From positions 513,501 to 577,500 of the forward strand of contig NZ_JXJP01000008.1 in the NCBI RefSeq assembly GCF_000826645.1: a stretch of 64,000 bases of DNA, written 5' to 3'. The notes beneath the pieces are model-generated. The model was not told where the DNA came from and did not search any database. It was given only the letters and a program-made list of their open reading frames with translations. Below, piece by piece: positions 52,716 through 61,193 of this stretch; position 1 is the stretch's first letter, and every line of letters begins with the position of its first letter. The stretch comes from Psychroserpens mesophilus (GTDB lineage Bacteria > Bacteroidota > Bacteroidia > Flavobacteriales > Flavobacteriaceae). The translations under genes and the position numbers were made by a program.

Positions 52716-53111
52716 TTAATTATTTGGTTTTACAGCCAAAATGACTTTAAACTTATTACGGTTAGCGATATCCATCACTGTTACAACATTTTCGACTGGT
52801 ACTGATTTTTCGGCACGTAAGACTATCGTTGGCTGTTCTTGACCTGAGAGCATGGTGATTAATTCTGATTCAAGCATACTTCCACCAACTAATTTTTGAT
52901 CGATATAGTAGTTAAGATCTTTAGTAATGCTTACCGCAACAGATTGTTTATTTTCAGTTTTTCCACTAGCCTGAGGTAACAAAATATCAATAGCATTCGT
53001 TGTGACCAATGTAGAAGCAAGCATAAAAAATATCAATAACAAAAACACAATATCTGTCATTGAAGACATATTGAATTCTGGTTTTACTTTATTTCTACCT
53101 CTAATGTTCAT
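52716..53111 (-). CDS. exbD: ExbD/TolR biopolymer transport protein
   Basis: A 131-residue inner-membrane protein with one N-terminal transmembrane helix after PEFNMSSMTDIVFLLLIFFML, where the Asp (D17 region, in the SMTDIVF motif) is the conserved proton-channel residue. A periplasmic domain follows (LRAEKSVPVENVVTVMDIANR). With ExbB it forms the motor that energises TonB. The stop lies 34 bases before tonB, and its start shares one base with the stop of exbB. Confidence 0.95.
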   Translation of the reverse strand: MNIRGRNKVKPEFNMSSMTDIVFLLLIFFMLASTLVTTNAIDILLPQASGKTENKQSVAVSITKDLNYYIDQKLVGGSMLESELITMLSGQEQPTIVLRAEKSVPVENVVTVMDIANRNKFKVILAVKPNN

Positions 53112-53806
53112 TAAATTGGCTCGTTTAAGTGATCTAAAAATTCTAATGAATTTGACTCCATTTGATACACAACTTTATCGGTTCTAACCACTAAATGATT
53201 ATAAGCCGTGTAGGCAACAATACCAACGATCAAACCAGCAACAGTAGTAGTCATCGCAGTATATAAACCATCAGATAATTGTTTGATATCGATTTGTCCT
53301 CCAGAATTAGCAATTTCAAAAATGGATAATATCATTCCTATTACAGTTCCAAGAAATCCAATCATTGGTGCAATACTGGATATCGTAGCTAAAACACTAA
53401 CATTTTTTTCTAAGCCATATAACTCTAATCGACCAGCATTTTCTATTGCTGTATTGATGTCTTCCAACGGTTTTCCGATACGAGTAATACCTTTATTGAT
53501 TAGTCGGGACACTGGCGTGTTAACCTGAGCGCAAAGCATTTGAGCAGAGTCAATTTTACCGTTACTCACGTGGTCTTTTATCTGATTCATAAAATTAGCA
53601 TCTACATTTGAAGCTGCTTTAATCGCAAACAAACGTTCAAAATAAATATAAATGACTGCAATTAATAAAATGAATAATATAGCGATTATGACTTGTCCCG
53701 CTAATCCTCCGCTGCTTATCAATTCAATAATAGATAGCGTTTTTTTAGTAGATTCTGAATCAGTGAGCAATTCAGTTCCCTCTTGAATATTACTTAGTAA
53801 TATCAT
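53111..53806 (-). CDS. exbB: MotA/TolQ/ExbB proton channel protein
   Basis: A 231-residue inner-membrane channel protein with three helices: near residue 40, then two around 145-165 and 185-205. The conserved stretches are LATISSIAPMIGFLGTVIGM and SDGLYTAMTTTVAGLIVGI, with the Thr/Glu-like channel motif. It is the first gene of an exbB-exbD-tonB-folC unit, with stop and exbD start sharing one base. A CAAAAGTA at 53860-53867 may be its -7 element, without a clear partner. Confidence 0.95.
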   Translation of the reverse strand: MILLSNIQEGTELLTDSESTKKTLSIIELISSGGLAGQVIIAILFILLIAVIYIYFERLFAIKAASNVDANFMNQIKDHVSNGKIDSAQMLCAQVNTPVSRLINKGITRIGKPLEDINTAIENAGRLELYGLEKNVSVLATISSIAPMIGFLGTVIGMILSIFEIANSGGQIDIKQLSDGLYTAMTTTVAGLIVGIVAYTAYNHLVVRTDKVVYQMESNSLEFLDHLNEPI

Positions 53807-53873
53807 ATTAAAAAAGTATTGAAATTAATTATATTAGTGTAATAACGTCTATTTTAGTTCAAAAGTATGCAAA

Positions 53874-55268
53874 CTATAATAATGTTCTGGTAAACATAAA
53901 TGCAACTGCTCCAACTAAAAAGCCAACTAATGCAAGCCATGATATCTTTTTAATATACCAGAAGAAATCTATTTTCTCCATTCCCATAGCTACAACACCA
54001 GCTGCAGAACCTATGATTAGCATGCTTCCACCTGTTCCAGCAGAATAAGCTATAAAATGCCATAATTCATTATCAATAGGCTCAGAAAACATTCCCAAAC
54101 TTGCCGCAACCAATGGTACATTATCAATTACTGCAGAACCTACGCCAAGCAATAATACTACCAAATCAGAAACTCCTTCACCATGCAATTCTGTACCGAG
54201 CATTGGCATTGTATCCTGTAATGTTCCTGCAAATCCGAATAGAATTCCGAGAGATTCTAAGGCAGCCACAGCCATTAAAATTCCGAGGAAAAATAAGATA
54301 CTCGGCAATTCAATCTTAGATAATGAATGGTGAACCGGACTATGGCTAGAATGTTCTTTGTGTTCATCTGAATCAATACCAGAAAGTGCAAATTTCGAAT
54401 TGCTATAAATTTCAGCAAAAATGGCTACAACACCTAGGGCTAACATCATACCAACATAAGGAGGTAAATGCGTTACTGTTTTAAAAATTGGTACAGAAAT
54501 AATCCCTCCGAGTCCAAGATAAAGCATTGTAGAACTAAACTTACTTTTAGGTTTGTCTGTGTCAACTTCTACTTTTTCTAAGGTTCCTTTAAACGCTGGC
54601 ATAAACGAAGCAATAAAGGTAGGCACCAACATACATAATAGAGAAGGCACAAATAAGTATGCAAAAAGGTGTCCTGTAGTCACTTTTTTGCCAATCCACA
54701 ACATGGTAGTTGTCACATCCCCAATTGGCGACCATGCACCACCAGCGTTGGCTGCAATAATAATTAAACCTGCATACCAGATACGAACATCTCTATCTTT
54801 TACAATTTTTTGAAGAATAGAAATGAGAACAATAGTTGCCGTTAAGTTATCGATAATTGCAGATAAGACAAACGCTAATATTGCGAAAATCCATAGAATT
54901 TTACGCTTACTATTCGTTTTTATAAAACTCTTTATTGTTGAAAAGCCATCGAAATAATCAATGATTTCAACAATCGTCATTGCACCTAATAAAAACACAA
55001 GAATTTCAGCAGTTTTACCCAAATGATGTAGCAAGGTTTCTTCCATAATATGCATCTTGCTCTCATGACCTAAAGACGCAAAACCATCAACTAAACCATG
55101 ATTTGCAGAATCAAACCATTGAGTAAACGAATCAATTCCTAAAGAAATAAGTGCCCAACTAATAGCCATCATGACCAAAGCAGGAATTAACTTATCAATT
55201 TTTATGCTATGCTCTACTGTTATGGCTAAATAGCCCAATACAAAAACTAAAATTATAATTGTTTCCAT
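53874..55268 (-). CDS. nhaD: Na+/H+ antiporter NhaD
   Basis: A 464-residue antiporter with about 12 hydrophobic helices that exports Na+ (and Li+) for H+. The family motifs NLTATIVLISILQK and ANAGGAWSPIGDVTTTMLWIGK, and the late helix GVGSAVIDNVPLVAASLGMF, are characteristic of the NhaD/ArsB-like superfamily. A marine or salty habitat is consistent with this gene. It starts eight bases after the stop of the glutamate dehydrogenase gene, so the two are cotranscribed. Confidence 0.95.
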   Translation of the reverse strand: METIIILVFVLGYLAITVEHSIKIDKLIPALVMMAISWALISLGIDSFTQWFDSANHGLVDGFASLGHESKMHIMEETLLHHLGKTAEILVFLLGAMTIVEIIDYFDGFSTIKSFIKTNSKRKILWIFAILAFVLSAIIDNLTATIVLISILQKIVKDRDVRIWYAGLIIIAANAGGAWSPIGDVTTTMLWIGKKVTTGHLFAYLFVPSLLCMLVPTFIASFMPAFKGTLEKVEVDTDKPKSKFSSTMLYLGLGGIISVPIFKTVTHLPPYVGMMLALGVVAIFAEIYSNSKFALSGIDSDEHKEHSSHSPVHHSLSKIELPSILFFLGILMAVAALESLGILFGFAGTLQDTMPMLGTELHGEGVSDLVVLLLGVGSAVIDNVPLVAASLGMFSEPIDNELWHFIAYSAGTGGSMLIIGSAAGVVAMGMEKIDFFWYIKKISWLALVGFLVGAVAFMFTRTLL

Positions 55269-55276
55269 AGGTATCT

Positions 55277-56503
55277 TTAAATAAGTTGACTTAATGCGAT
55301 TTCAAAAGCAGTGGCACTCACTCCTGTCTTTGTGTTATTGGTTGCGTAAACATTTTTAATAGCTTTATTAATGATTTCAGACGTATCATTAAAGATAGCC
55401 TCATCTGTCATTTGAACTTTTCGTTCCATGAAATAGGCAAACACTCTTGCCATTCCACAATTTGAAATAAAATCGGGAATAAGACTTACTTTATTATCTG
55501 TATGTTCCATGATTGGACCGAAAAATATTTCTTTATCTGCAAATGGCACATTTGCTCCACAGGAAATCACTTCTAAACCAGTTTCAATCATGTTATCAAT
55601 TTGGTCTTGCGTTATTAATCTAGAAGCTGCACAAGGTGTGAAAACCTCAGTTTGAAGTGACCATATTTTCTGATTAATCTCTTCAAAAGGAATGAGATTA
55701 TCACTGATTAATGTGTTCCCATTTTTCTTTAAGTAAAGTTCTGTAATCTCATCAAAAGTGAATCCTTCTTCATTGATTAACCCTCCTACTCTATCAATAA
55801 TCCCAACGACTTTTGCTCCCATTTGAGCTAAGTAAAAAGCTGCTGCTGCACCAACATTTCCAAAGCCCTGAACCACAGCTCGTTTTCCAACAATAGAATC
55901 ACCATGAACGTTATAAAAATGTTTAGCGGCTTCAGCCACGCCAAAACCAGTAATCATATCTGCAACTGTATATTTTCTGGCAACGCTAGGCGAATATTTT
56001 GGGTTTTCTATAACTTTTATTACTCCATGTCGAAGCTGTCCTATACGATTGATTTTATCGGCTTGAGTTGGTTTGAAATGCCCTTCAAAAACACCTTCTT
56101 GCGGATGCCACACACCACTTTCTTCAGTGATTGGAATAACTTCATGAATTTCATCTACATTTAAATCACCACCTGTTCCGTAATAGCTTTTTAGCAATGG
56201 AGAAACGGCCTGGTACCAACGTTCTAAAACACCCTTTTTTCTTGGGTCTTGAGGATCGAAGTTTATACCTGATTTTGCACCACCAATTGCAGGACCTGAA
56301 ACCGTGAATTTTACTTCCATGGTTTTGGCTAAAGACAATACTTCATTCATATCGAGTCCTTTACGCATTCTTGTTCCGCCTCCTGCTGCTCCTCCTCTCA
56401 GAGAATTAATTACTGTCCAACCTTCGGCTTCAGTTTCAGGATCTTTCCAGTTAAAAACAATTTCAGGAGCTTTGTCTTCGTACTTTTGAAGTAAGTCTTT
56501 CAT
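55277..56503 (-). CDS. Glu/Leu/Phe/Val dehydrogenase
   Basis: A 408-residue NAD(P)-dependent amino acid dehydrogenase. The catalytic and glycine-rich parts are GPAIGGAKSGINFDP and the Rossmann motif AVVQGFGNVGAAAAFYL. The N-terminal domain has MKFTVSGP-like residues and the C-terminal ELFISCG-type NCGMARV. Substrate choice between glutamate and other amino acids is not evident. It is cotranscribed with nhaD, and a terminator lies just upstream. Confidence 0.9.
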   Translation of the reverse strand: MKDLLQKYEDKAPEIVFNWKDPETEAEGWTVINSLRGGAAGGGTRMRKGLDMNEVLSLAKTMEVKFTVSGPAIGGAKSGINFDPQDPRKKGVLERWYQAVSPLLKSYYGTGGDLNVDEIHEVIPITEESGVWHPQEGVFEGHFKPTQADKINRIGQLRHGVIKVIENPKYSPSVARKYTVADMITGFGVAEAAKHFYNVHGDSIVGKRAVVQGFGNVGAAAAFYLAQMGAKVVGIIDRVGGLINEEGFTFDEITELYLKKNGNTLISDNLIPFEEINQKIWSLQTEVFTPCAASRLITQDQIDNMIETGLEVISCGANVPFADKEIFFGPIMEHTDNKVSLIPDFISNCGMARVFAYFMERKVQMTDEAIFNDTSEIINKAIKNVYATNNTKTGVSATAFEIALSQLI

Positions 56504-56542
56504 TAAGATAGTTAGTTATATTTCAGCAAATATAAAAAACAA

Positions 56543-56571
56543 AAAATGGCTTTAAAAAGTAAAGCCATTTT
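56543..56571. terminator. Terminator upstream of glutamate dehydrogenase gene
   Basis: Perfect arms AAAATGGCTTTA (56543-56554) and TAAAGCCATTTT (56560-56571), with a five-base loop; it ends the two-gene secreted-protein unit on the minus strand, and a possible -7 box (56527-56534) of the dehydrogenase lies close by. Confidence 0.8.
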
Positions 56572-56595
56572 ATTATTGTTAAAAGATATTAAATT

Positions 56596-58104
56596 TTATT
56601 TCAAGATTAGTTTTCCGTATTTATGCATCTCTTTTCCAATGGCATAGATATAAAAAACCTTATCTGAAACCTGTAAGGTTTGCGTAGGTGCAAAGTCGGT
56701 ATATTCTTTGGCTCCTCCTGTTTTACTATTCCAAAATGGAGTCGTGACTATATTACCTTCAGCGTCAAAAGAATGTAAAACAATTGCCTTAGCATTGATC
56801 TTATCATAACCCATAACTATCTTTTTATCTTTCAAGATAGATTCCTTTTCATTGGCTAAAATAAATAGCTCACCATGACTTAAAAACGGGTAAAATGAAC
56901 CTACTATTTCCATTCTGTTCATGTACTCTTCTCCATAACTTATAGGTACTTCATAAGCCACGTTGCCATCAATATCGAACTTTATAACAATTCCTGGTCC
57001 GAACCTATGTTTATAATTATATTCAAAATTTTTACCTTCAATCGCTTCGCTATCTTTAGAATAACAATCTCCAATAAGATAAATGGCTTCATTATCGATT
57101 AAAATATCCTTCACTTTTAAATCAATATAACCTTTTCCTAAAACACGTTTTATCGTTTCTTTTGCCCATTCTTGATTTTTAACAAGTTTTCCTTCAGTAA
57201 TATTATAGATAAAAAAGCTGCTGTCTTTTGCTCCACCGACCGAAATAGCCGGTTTAGCATTATCTGTTGCAAAACCTATGAGATACTGAGAATGATTAAA
57301 CGTGATCACTTTACTATCTGAAATGTAAAATCCTTCAGCTGAAGCTTGTTGCTCCTTAACATCGTTACCATTAATTGTTATAATAGTCGTTATCGGATTC
57401 TTTTTAGACGTATCAGTTTTTTTAATAATAGTAACTATGTTATCATGTTCAACAAAAAGATTTTCATTATAAGCTCGATCACTTTCAAAAGACAAGGTTT
57501 GAGAGGTTTCTGTAAGCTTCTTTAAATTCTCATCAAAAGTAAGGACATCAATAGCTTCGTTCGTTTTCTTTTCAAATGGTTGATTAACCAAAACAGCAAA
57601 CTTGCTTGCATCAGAAGAACTTGCTATTTCAAAAAAACCTGAATTATTTACTTTTTCAATTGGCAGAGTAAATAATTCTATAACGTCTGAAATCTGATGC
57701 GTTTCATTATTATAAATTTGAGCATACAACGCATTCTTACCATCCTTTTTAACTGCTACATGAGAAAAGAAATACAATTTATTATTACCCTCAATAACTT
57801 TTAAAAGCGTTGCATCTTTTTGAGAGCGCATTGGCAATTTAAAATCTATGGATGACAATGGAGAACCTGATGCATCGAACTTTGTGATATAGATAATTTT
57901 AGGTGCATAAAACTGAGATCCTAATTCTTCAATACTGTACACTGTGAATCCAGATTCTGAGGGAAATACCATTACAGGGTTTTGCGATCCTACAACTGTG
58001 CTATTAGAATGTTCTGCCCATTCAAAACTAGCTAATTCTTCCTCTTGAGCTTGTAAAGTAAATGCACTAATAAATATGCAAATACCAAAAAATAAATACT
58101 TCAT
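56596..58104 (-). CDS. Secreted protein of unknown function
   Basis: A 502-residue protein from ATG 58102-58104 (MKYLFFGICIFISAFTLQAQ), which gives a clean signal peptide; a start at 58140 adds 12 residues and would overlap the upstream gene. I do not recognise a named domain. Repeated strands such as VGSQNPVMVFPSESGFTVYS suggest a beta-propeller-like fold, with Asp/Asn-rich turns in between. It follows the upstream secreted-protein gene by one base, so both are in one transcript and may act together. Confidence 0.7.
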   Translation of the reverse strand: MKYLFFGICIFISAFTLQAQEEELASFEWAEHSNSTVVGSQNPVMVFPSESGFTVYSIEELGSQFYAPKIIYITKFDASGSPLSSIDFKLPMRSQKDATLLKVIEGNNKLYFFSHVAVKKDGKNALYAQIYNNETHQISDVIELFTLPIEKVNNSGFFEIASSSDASKFAVLVNQPFEKKTNEAIDVLTFDENLKKLTETSQTLSFESDRAYNENLFVEHDNIVTIIKKTDTSKKNPITTIITINGNDVKEQQASAEGFYISDSKVITFNHSQYLIGFATDNAKPAISVGGAKDSSFFIYNITEGKLVKNQEWAKETIKRVLGKGYIDLKVKDILIDNEAIYLIGDCYSKDSEAIEGKNFEYNYKHRFGPGIVIKFDIDGNVAYEVPISYGEEYMNRMEIVGSFYPFLSHGELFILANEKESILKDKKIVMGYDKINAKAIVLHSFDAEGNIVTTPFWNSKTGGAKEYTDFAPTQTLQVSDKVFYIYAIGKEMHKYGKLILK

Positions 58105-58105
58105 A

Positions 58106-58753
58106 TTAATGCGCAAAGTGTGCGTTGTATTCATTAACAATTTTCAGAATACTTAAGATTCTGTATCCTTCTTCTTTATCCTTAATTTTTTTAGCTAATT
58201 CTGGATAATCAGAAACATACTTGCTCATCACATTCTTAAAACTAAATATTACCTTAGATGAGGCAAACTTTAGATAATCATCTCCATCTTTAACGGCTAA
58301 AACTTCCGTTTGAATTTTAGTACCATCAAAATCTAAAGAAACCTCTGTGTTTCCTTTTTTAGAAAGTGTCATTTCTGCTCCTTTATCATCTTCCACTCTA
58401 ATGTAGTAATCAAAAAGACTTATTTTACCATCGACTGTTCTCAATAAAAATACTTTTGTTTTTCCGCTTAAACCTTCGTAAGGATGCGTCTCATAATAGT
58501 CATTTTCAATTTTATAAGCCTTCAAATCTTCTGGGTCATACACGACTGGCTTATCATCTAAAGTCTTGAAAAATTTAACTTTACGCTGACTTTTAATTTT
58601 GAGGAATCGTTTTAAATAGCCTTCAATTTTCTCACCTTTATTGGTAATCACGTAACCCGGTAATTTTTCGGATACATCTTCCCAATTGTCATCAATTTGA
58701 GAAAAACCGAAACTTGACATTAAAACTGCAACTACTAATACTAAATGTTTCAT
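58106..58753 (-). CDS. Secreted protein of unknown function
   Basis: A 215-residue protein with a signal peptide (MKHLVLVVAVLMSSFGFSQ). The body begins with LPGYVITNKGEKIEGYLKR and contains a DGKISLFDYYIRVEDDKG stretch, fitting a small beta-rich extracytoplasmic protein; many Flavobacteriaceae have such sequences but I cannot assign a family. It is first in a two-gene unit with the 502-residue secreted protein. Confidence 0.7.
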   Translation of the reverse strand: MKHLVLVVAVLMSSFGFSQIDDNWEDVSEKLPGYVITNKGEKIEGYLKRFLKIKSQRKVKFFKTLDDKPVVYDPEDLKAYKIENDYYETHPYEGLSGKTKVFLLRTVDGKISLFDYYIRVEDDKGAEMTLSKKGNTEVSLDFDGTKIQTEVLAVKDGDDYLKFASSKVIFSFKNVMSKYVSDYPELAKKIKDKEEGYRILSILKIVNEYNAHFAH

Positions 58754-58840
58754 TTAAAATAAGATTTTATAATTTATCCTTGTGCTTACAAAACTTAAGC
58801 CAAAGTGTACAAATGTAATTAATTACTTTCTGTAAAAACA

Positions 58841-59905
58841 TTAATATGAATGAATAATACCCGAAGAATGATTATGCTTAGCTCCTGTAACACTTGCCAA
58901 ACAATTGATCTCATTTCTCAATCTAAGAACACCGAGAAGTCCGAAAATAAGCGCCTCTTTATATTCAATGATAGCTTCGGAAGGAATAATGATTTTATTC
59001 TGACTCAGATCTTTCAAACGATTCATAAGAAAAGTATTGTAAACACCTCCACCTGTTACTAAAACTGAAGCCTTTGCGTTCTGTTTCAAGATTGTATTAA
59101 TTTGAATCGCAATATGCTCAACAACTGTTCTTAAAACATCTTTAATTTCTAGTTGATACGTGTCAATCATTGGAATGACTTTAGAATTGATCCATTCTAA
59201 GCCTAATGATTTCGGAAAATTTTGATGATAAAACTCTAAAGTATTTAGCTGTTTTAGCAGTGAGAGGTTTAGTTTTCCTTGAGAAGCTAAGTTTCCGTTG
59301 TTATCGTACTCCAAATTAATTTTCTTACAATAATAGTTTAACACAATGTTTACCGGACAAATATCGAATGCGATGCGACTAGACTCATTTTCAAATGAAA
59401 TATTAGCAAAGCCACCAAGATTAAGGCAGTAGTCGTATTCTGGAAACAAGAGCCGATCTCCTATTGGAACCAATGGCGCTCCTTGTCCGCCAAGTCTAAC
59501 ATCCTGAACTCTAAAGTCACAAACAACTGTATGGCCAGTTAATTTTGTAATCTTCTGTAAATTACCAATTTGATAGGTTAAGCCCTTTTCAGGCTGATGC
59601 AAAGCAGTATGACCATGAGTACATATGGCATCAATAGTATTTAATTGATATTTTTCAATGAACTTAGAGATGATTTCGGATAAATAGGTGGTATAATCTT
59701 CATCAATCTGCTTTATAGTTTCTATATGGTAATTGACAAGATTCGATAATTTGTCTTTCCATTCTTCAGTATAAGAAACCGTTTCAGCATTATGAATTTT
59801 AAATGCCCAGACATCATTAGCTTCAAAACTGATGTAAGCTAAATCAATTCCGTCCAGAGATGTTCCAGACATCACGCCAATGACATTATACTTTGATTTT
59901 ATCAT
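58841..59905 (-). CDS. anmK: Anhydro-N-acetylmuramic acid kinase
   Basis: A 354-residue kinase from ATG 59903-59905 (MIKSKYNVIGVMSGTSLDGID), which phosphorylates and opens anhydro-MurNAc in peptidoglycan recycling; the longer frame from 59977 adds a stretch without family support. The start GVMSGTSLDGIDLAYI, the central QIGNLQ...CDFRVQDVRLGGQGAPLVPIGD region and the late ILVTGGGVYNTFLMNRL-like glycine motif (SVLVTGGGVYN) are family hallmarks. It is divergent from the acyl-CoA dehydrogenase gene. Confidence 0.95.
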   Translation of the reverse strand: MIKSKYNVIGVMSGTSLDGIDLAYISFEANDVWAFKIHNAETVSYTEEWKDKLSNLVNYHIETIKQIDEDYTTYLSEIISKFIEKYQLNTIDAICTHGHTALHQPEKGLTYQIGNLQKITKLTGHTVVCDFRVQDVRLGGQGAPLVPIGDRLLFPEYDYCLNLGGFANISFENESSRIAFDICPVNIVLNYYCKKINLEYDNNGNLASQGKLNLSLLKQLNTLEFYHQNFPKSLGLEWINSKVIPMIDTYQLEIKDVLRTVVEHIAIQINTILKQNAKASVLVTGGGVYNTFLMNRLKDLSQNKIIIPSEAIIEYKEALIFGLLGVLRLRNEINCLASVTGAKHNHSSGIIHSY

Positions 59906-59929
59906 ATTCAGTAAAAATAACAATACTGA

Positions 59930-59960
59930 TTGAAAATATGCTAATAAAGAGTTATCTTTG
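59930..59960 (+). promoter_or_regulatory. Predicted promoter of acyl-CoA dehydrogenase
   Basis: TTG (59930-59932), a 20-base spacer and TATCTTTG (59953-59960) fit the Bacteroidota consensus, about 38 bases before the gene. Confidence 0.6.
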
Positions 59961-59997
59961 ACATCATTTTTTATCAAATCAATAATTATAAATTACT

Positions 59998-61140
59998 ATG
60001 GATTTTAGTTTAACTGAAGAACACATTATGATTCGCGACGCAGCTCGTGATTTCGCACAAACCGAATTACTTCCAGGCGTTATAGAACGTGATAATACAC
60101 AAACATTTCCTCAAGAAATTGTTCGTAAAATGGGTGAACTTGGGTTTATGGGAATCATGGTTGATCCTAAATATGGTGGAAGCGGCATGGATGCTATTTC
60201 TTACGTGCTTGTTATGGAAGAACTATCAAAAATTGATGCATCTGCATCAGTTATGGTTTCGGTTAATAATTCGTTGGTTTGTTATGGGCTTGAAGCTTTT
60301 GGTAGTGAAGAACAAAAACAAAAGTATCTTACAAAATTGGCTACTGGAGAATATTTAGGTGCGTTTTGTTTGAGTGAACCCGAAGCAGGTAGTGATGCTA
60401 CATCTCAAGCAACTACTGCTATTGATAAAGGAGATCATTATGTCATTAACGGAACAAAAAACTGGATCACGAATGGAGGTCGTAGTGATGTTTATTTAGT
60501 CATTGCGCAAACCGATAGAGATAAAGGTCATAGAGGAATTAATGCTTTTATAGTTGAAAAAGGTATGGAAGGATTTGATATAGGACCAAAAGAAGATAAA
60601 TTAGGAATTAGAGGAAGTGACACGCATACTTTACAATTTAATGACGTAAAAGTGCCTAAAGAAAATAGAATTGGTGAAGATGGATTTGGTTTTAAATTTG
60701 CAATGAAAACGCTTTCAGGCGGGAGAATTGGTATTGCAGCGCAAGCTTTAGGAATTGCTTCTGGAGCATATGAGTTAGCTCTTAAATATTCAAAAGAACG
60801 AAAAGCCTTTGGAACAGAAATTTGCAATCATCAAGCAATTGCATTTAAATTGGCAGATATGTATACCGAAATTGAAGCAGCTCGAATGTTAGTGATGAAA
60901 GCTGCCTGGGACAAAGATCAAGGTAATAATTATGACATGTCTAGCGCGATGGCGAAATTGTATGCTAGTAAAGTAGCTATGGAACAAACAGTTGAAGCCG
61001 TTCAAATTCACGGTGGTAATGGATTTGTAAAAGAATATCATGTAGAACGATTGATGCGTGATGCAAAAATTACTCAGATTTATGAAGGAACTTCAGAAAT
61101 TCAAAAAATTGTAATATCAAGAGGTGTTATTAAAGGATAA
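59998..61140 (+). CDS. Acyl-CoA dehydrogenase
   Basis: A 380-residue FAD-dependent short/medium-chain acyl-CoA dehydrogenase that oxidises acyl-CoA to enoyl-CoA, passing electrons to ETF. The catalytic base is E363 in QIYEGTSEIQ near the C-terminus. Family motifs include LSEPEAGSDATSQ and WITNGG for FAD and substrate binding, and HGGNGFVKEYHVERLMRDAK. The length fits. The acyl length is not evident. It is followed by a bidirectional terminator. Confidence 0.95.
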   Translation: MDFSLTEEHIMIRDAARDFAQTELLPGVIERDNTQTFPQEIVRKMGELGFMGIMVDPKYGGSGMDAISYVLVMEELSKIDASASVMVSVNNSLVCYGLEAFGSEEQKQKYLTKLATGEYLGAFCLSEPEAGSDATSQATTAIDKGDHYVINGTKNWITNGGRSDVYLVIAQTDRDKGHRGINAFIVEKGMEGFDIGPKEDKLGIRGSDTHTLQFNDVKVPKENRIGEDGFGFKFAMKTLSGGRIGIAAQALGIASGAYELALKYSKERKAFGTEICNHQAIAFKLADMYTEIEAARMLVMKAAWDKDQGNNYDMSSAMAKLYASKVAMEQTVEAVQIHGGNGFVKEYHVERLMRDAKITQIYEGTSEIQKIVISRGVIKG

Positions 61141-61165
61141 ATAATCTAACTTACTATAAAAAAAG

Positions 61166-61188
61166 GCTTCAGAATAAAATTCTGAAGC
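61166..61188. terminator. Bidirectional terminator
   Basis: Perfect arms GCTTCAGAAT (61166-61175) and ATTCTGAAGC (61179-61188), loop AAA, with A and T runs on both sides; shared by the convergent acyl-CoA dehydrogenase and helicase genes. Confidence 0.9.
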
Positions 61189-61193
61189 TTTTT

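Noticed and set aside
56680..56700. AAACCTGTAAGGTTT palindrome like the 8780-8808 element
   Set aside because: It lies in the coding frame of the 502-residue secreted protein and is a short chance palindrome.
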